64,000 nucleotides of DNA, from contig NZ_CP109965.1 of the NCBI RefSeq assembly GCF_026725475.1, forward strand, positions 1,054,001 to 1,118,000. The letters are read 5' to 3'. Below the pieces are notes generated by a model, which was not told the origin of the DNA, ran no database searches, and saw only the letters and a list, made by a program, of their open reading frames with translations. This DNA comes from Catenovulum adriaticum. GTDB taxonomy: Bacteria > Pseudomonadota > Gammaproteobacteria > Enterobacterales > Alteromonadaceae. This document shows positions 62,026 to 64,000 of this stretch, piece after piece; position 1 is the stretch's first letter; each line of letters opens with the position of its first letter. Position numbers and translations under genes: made by a program.

Positions 62026-62055
62026 TAAATCAGCCTTATTTAACTGATTTACTAT
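62022..62055. repeat. Perfect 12-bp hairpin at the pcm stop codon
   Basis: ATAGTAAATCAG (62022-62033) is complementary to 62044-62055 across a 10-nt loop; the TAG stop lies in the left arm. No T-run follows, so it is a 3'-protecting or processing hairpin rather than a standard terminator. Confidence 0.6.
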
Positions 62056-62101
62056 CGGCTGAAGCTCATCGTAAAATTACATAATTAAAAAGATATTGGA
62101 T

Positions 62102-63049
62102 ATGACAGTCAGAAAAAGAAAGGATTATTTACTACTAACGGTAAAAGGGATGGCAATGGGGGCCGCTGATGTTGTACCCGGTGTTTCAGGTGGCACAGTT
62201 GCGTTTATTACAGGTATATATGATGAGTTGTTAAATTCACTAAAAAAGCTTGGCCCCGAATCACTTAAGGTATTATTCCAGCAAGGCTTTTCTGCGTTTT
62301 GGAGTTATATTAACGGTTTTTTTCTACTCAGTGTTTTTGGTGGTATTTTAATTAGCTTAAAAACATTTGCAGCTTTGATTAGTGCGGCAATTGCGTATCA
62401 ACCTTTGCTCGTTTGGGGTTTTTTCTCGGGCTTGATACTCGCCTCTGTTTATTTGCTAGTTAAGGTTCAACCTAAGTGGCAACTTACCCAATGGCTTGGC
62501 TTGTTGAGCGGTATCGGAATTGTGGTTGCTGTATCTTTGGCTACGCCTGCCCAAGTTCCAAATGAGTGGTGGGTTTTGTTTTTGGGTGGTTTCGTTGCTA
62601 TTTGTGCTATGATTTTGCCGGGTATTTCTGGCAGTTTTATTTTATTACTAGTTGGTTTGTACCCCATTTTTTTAAATGCGATAAATCAATTTAATTTGCT
62701 CGCACTAGCCAGCTTTGGCGCAGGCTGTTTTACTGGCCTATTGGTTTTTTCTCGAATATTGGCATGGCTACTTAAGCGCTTTCATCATACTACCATCTCG
62801 GTTCTTATTGGGTTTTTAATTGGTTCTTTAAATGTAACCTGGCCATGGAAGCAGGTGGTTTCTTCTACAACCAACCGGCATGGTGAAATCATTCCGTTAC
62901 AGCAAACCAATGTTTCACCTTTTGAATACGCCCAGCTTACAGGTATAAATAGTCAGTTTAGCTATGTACTAATTTTGGCTATTACGGGTCTTGTATTTGT
63001 AATAGGTATTGAATATATTGCTAATCAAATGAATAAAAAAAGCGATTAA
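62102..63049 (+). CDS. DUF368 membrane protein, probable polyprenyl-phosphate translocase (PopT type)
   Basis: The 315-residue inner-membrane protein has about eight helices and the family signatures GMAMGAADVVPGVSGGTVAF (near residues 16-35) and a related repeat MILPGISGSFILLLVG (about 170-185). DUF368 proteins have recently been shown to recycle undecaprenyl phosphate across the membrane for wall and LPS synthesis; that role is taken from the family. The gene lies between pcm and nlpD. I use ATG 62102; an in-frame TTG two codons upstream is possible and neither has a clear ribosome binding site. Confidence 0.85.
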   Translation: MTVRKRKDYLLLTVKGMAMGAADVVPGVSGGTVAFITGIYDELLNSLKKLGPESLKVLFQQGFSAFWSYINGFFLLSVFGGILISLKTFAALISAAIAYQPLLVWGFFSGLILASVYLLVKVQPKWQLTQWLGLLSGIGIVVAVSLATPAQVPNEWWVLFLGGFVAICAMILPGISGSFILLLVGLYPIFLNAINQFNLLALASFGAGCFTGLLVFSRILAWLLKRFHHTTISVLIGFLIGSLNVTWPWKQVVSSTTNRHGEIIPLQQTNVSPFEYAQLTGINSQFSYVLILAITGLVFVIGIEYIANQMNKKSD

Positions 63050-63078
63050 ACGCTTAAAAAACAAGTTGAATTTTACCC

Positions 63079-63906
63079 ATGAAGGAAGCATTCATCCAAA
63101 AACAAATAGTTGTTTTCACTTGTTTAGCGTTACTTTCATGCGCCCAACGTCAATCCCCAGCGCCTGTCGACTCAGTTTATAAAGGCAAGTCTATTCATGA
63201 TTTTCAGCCTGGTAGCTTAAAACAAACTCAGTACCAAGTTCGCAGAGGCGATACTTTGTATAGTATTGCTTTTCGAGCAGGCAAAGATTTTAGACAACTC
63301 GCTGAGCTAAATAACATATCTGAACCCTATTCTATTTATCCTGGGCAATTGATAAAGCTAAATTCGTCAGGTAAATCGAATACTTCTATTCAAAGACAAA
63401 AAAGGAATAAAAAAAATACAACAGTAGTTAAAAAAAAGCTTGATAAAAAAAACCGTCAGGAGTATGTTGTTGAACAAGGTAAACAAAATGTTACAAATAA
63501 TAAATTAACTGAAAAGCAGTTTGCATCTTTTAATTTGAGTAACTGGCAATGGCCTGCTAACGGCAGGATCATAGCGCGTTTTTCCTACAAAGAATTAGGA
63601 AATAAAGGGCTAGATATAACAGGGAAGAAAGGCGAACCTATCTACGCAGCAAATTCAGGCAAAGTAGTTTATGCCGGTAATGCGCTTCGAGGCTACGGTA
63701 ACCTAATCATAATCAAACACTCAGACGATTATTTAAGTGCATATGCACATAATAAATTGATCAGAGTAAAAGAAAAAGATTGGATTAAAGTAGGTCAGCA
63801 TATAGCAGACATGGGTGACACTGACACTGACAGAGTTAAATTACGCTTTGAAATACGTTACAAAGGTAATACTGTCAATCCGGAAAAATTTTTACCTAAA
63901 CGATAA
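63079..63906 (+). CDS. nlpD: Lipoprotein NlpD, amidase activator
   Basis: The 275-residue outer-membrane lipoprotein has a signal ending LALLSC (C21), a LysM domain (about 51-96: YQVRRGDTLYSIAFRAG, IYPGQLIKL), a Lys-rich linker and a LytM/M23 domain (155-272). The M23 domain is degenerate: the first ligand region reads NKGLDITG and the last LRFEIR, where active enzymes have His. That fits NlpD, which activates AmiC at the septum without its own hydrolase activity. The rpoS promoter usually lies within nlpD. Confidence 0.93.
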   Translation: MKEAFIQKQIVVFTCLALLSCAQRQSPAPVDSVYKGKSIHDFQPGSLKQTQYQVRRGDTLYSIAFRAGKDFRQLAELNNISEPYSIYPGQLIKLNSSGKSNTSIQRQKRNKKNTTVVKKKLDKKNRQEYVVEQGKQNVTNNKLTEKQFASFNLSNWQWPANGRIIARFSYKELGNKGLDITGKKGEPIYAANSGKVVYAGNALRGYGNLIIIKHSDDYLSAYAHNKLIRVKEKDWIKVGQHIADMGDTDTDRVKLRFEIRYKGNTVNPEKFLPKR

Positions 63907-63988
63907 TTTTTTAGGTAAACAGTTAAGTCAATACGGACATATTTAATAGCAAAAAATGCTATCTTTGTTTTCTTAAAGGGGAATGACA

Positions 63989-64000
63989 ATGAGCCAAGCT
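63989..64000 (+). CDS. rpoS: Start of probable rpoS, cut by the window end
   Basis: Only ATG AGC CAA GCT (MSQA) is visible, with AAAGGGG 7 nt upstream. The assignment to the stationary-phase sigma factor rests entirely on the nlpD-rpoS order conserved in gammaproteobacteria. Confidence 0.5.

Noticed and set aside
62022..62055. Rho-independent terminator after pcm
   Set aside because: The stem is perfect, but CGGCTG follows instead of a T-run, so I list it only as a hairpin.

Overview
The window is an AT-rich stretch of chromosome from a gammaproteobacterium, most likely a marine member of the Alteromonadales. The evidence is a complete six-subunit Na+-pumping NADH:quinone reductase operon with apbE and nqrM, a surE-pcm-(DUF368)-nlpD-rpoS order, FabV as enoyl reductase, a RlmG/AlkB divergent pair, and several small families (DUF2982, DUF3718, YghU, YjjV) that I know mainly from Shewanella, Alteromonas and Vibrio relatives. 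No rRNA or tRNA gene, CRISPR array, prophage or intact insertion sequence is visible. Nearly everything is core chromosome.

Layout. 1-9.1 kb is mostly on the minus strand: a cut-off HTH/coiled-coil protein, a CheW domain split by a zinc-binding CZB domain, an MsrA-like reductase, a Met/His-rich outer-membrane protein, a PhoA-type alkaline phosphatase, then an rlmG-cyclophilin-hypothetical-ampG-small-protein cluster. 9.2-14.5 kb on the plus strand holds alkB, bolA, a TRAP transporter (small permease, large permease, TakP-like lipoprotein) and fabV. 14.8-21.9 kb is nqrABCDEF-apbE-nqrM: NqrB and NqrC carry the SGAT/TGAT threonines that ApbE loads with FMN, and NqrM is the small Cys-rich maturation factor. 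22-31.7 kb holds a NimR/NimT-like regulator and exporter pair, rmuC, amtB-glnK, acs, an Mpv17-like membrane protein and a YiiM-type MOSC protein. 31.8-34 kb is groES-groEL behind a clear sigma-32 promoter.

34-46 kb is a mixed region: DUF3718, a chemoreceptor, a transglutaminase/TPR lipoprotein, dkgB, ibpA with a ROSE-type RNA thermometer, yjjV, DUF2982 and FapA-like (DUF342) proteins, an unknown membrane-anchored protein and lpxL. 46-51 kb has xseA divergent from guaB-guaA. 51-54 kb has yghU and an orphan GAF-histidine kinase. 54.2 kb to the end is a plus-strand housekeeping series: pyrG, eno, an unknown gene, ftsB, ispD, ispF, truD, surE, pcm, a DUF368 polyprenyl-phosphate translocase, nlpD and the first codons of a probable rpoS.

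I do not see an obviously new multi-gene system. The best items for a second look are the ROSE thermometer in front of ibpA, the CZB domain inserted in CheW, the bacterial Mpv17-like protein, a GC-rich GTAG-type REP doublet behind rmuC, a 32-bp intergenic repeat present twice (29/32 identical), and several small membrane proteins of 40-60 residues.
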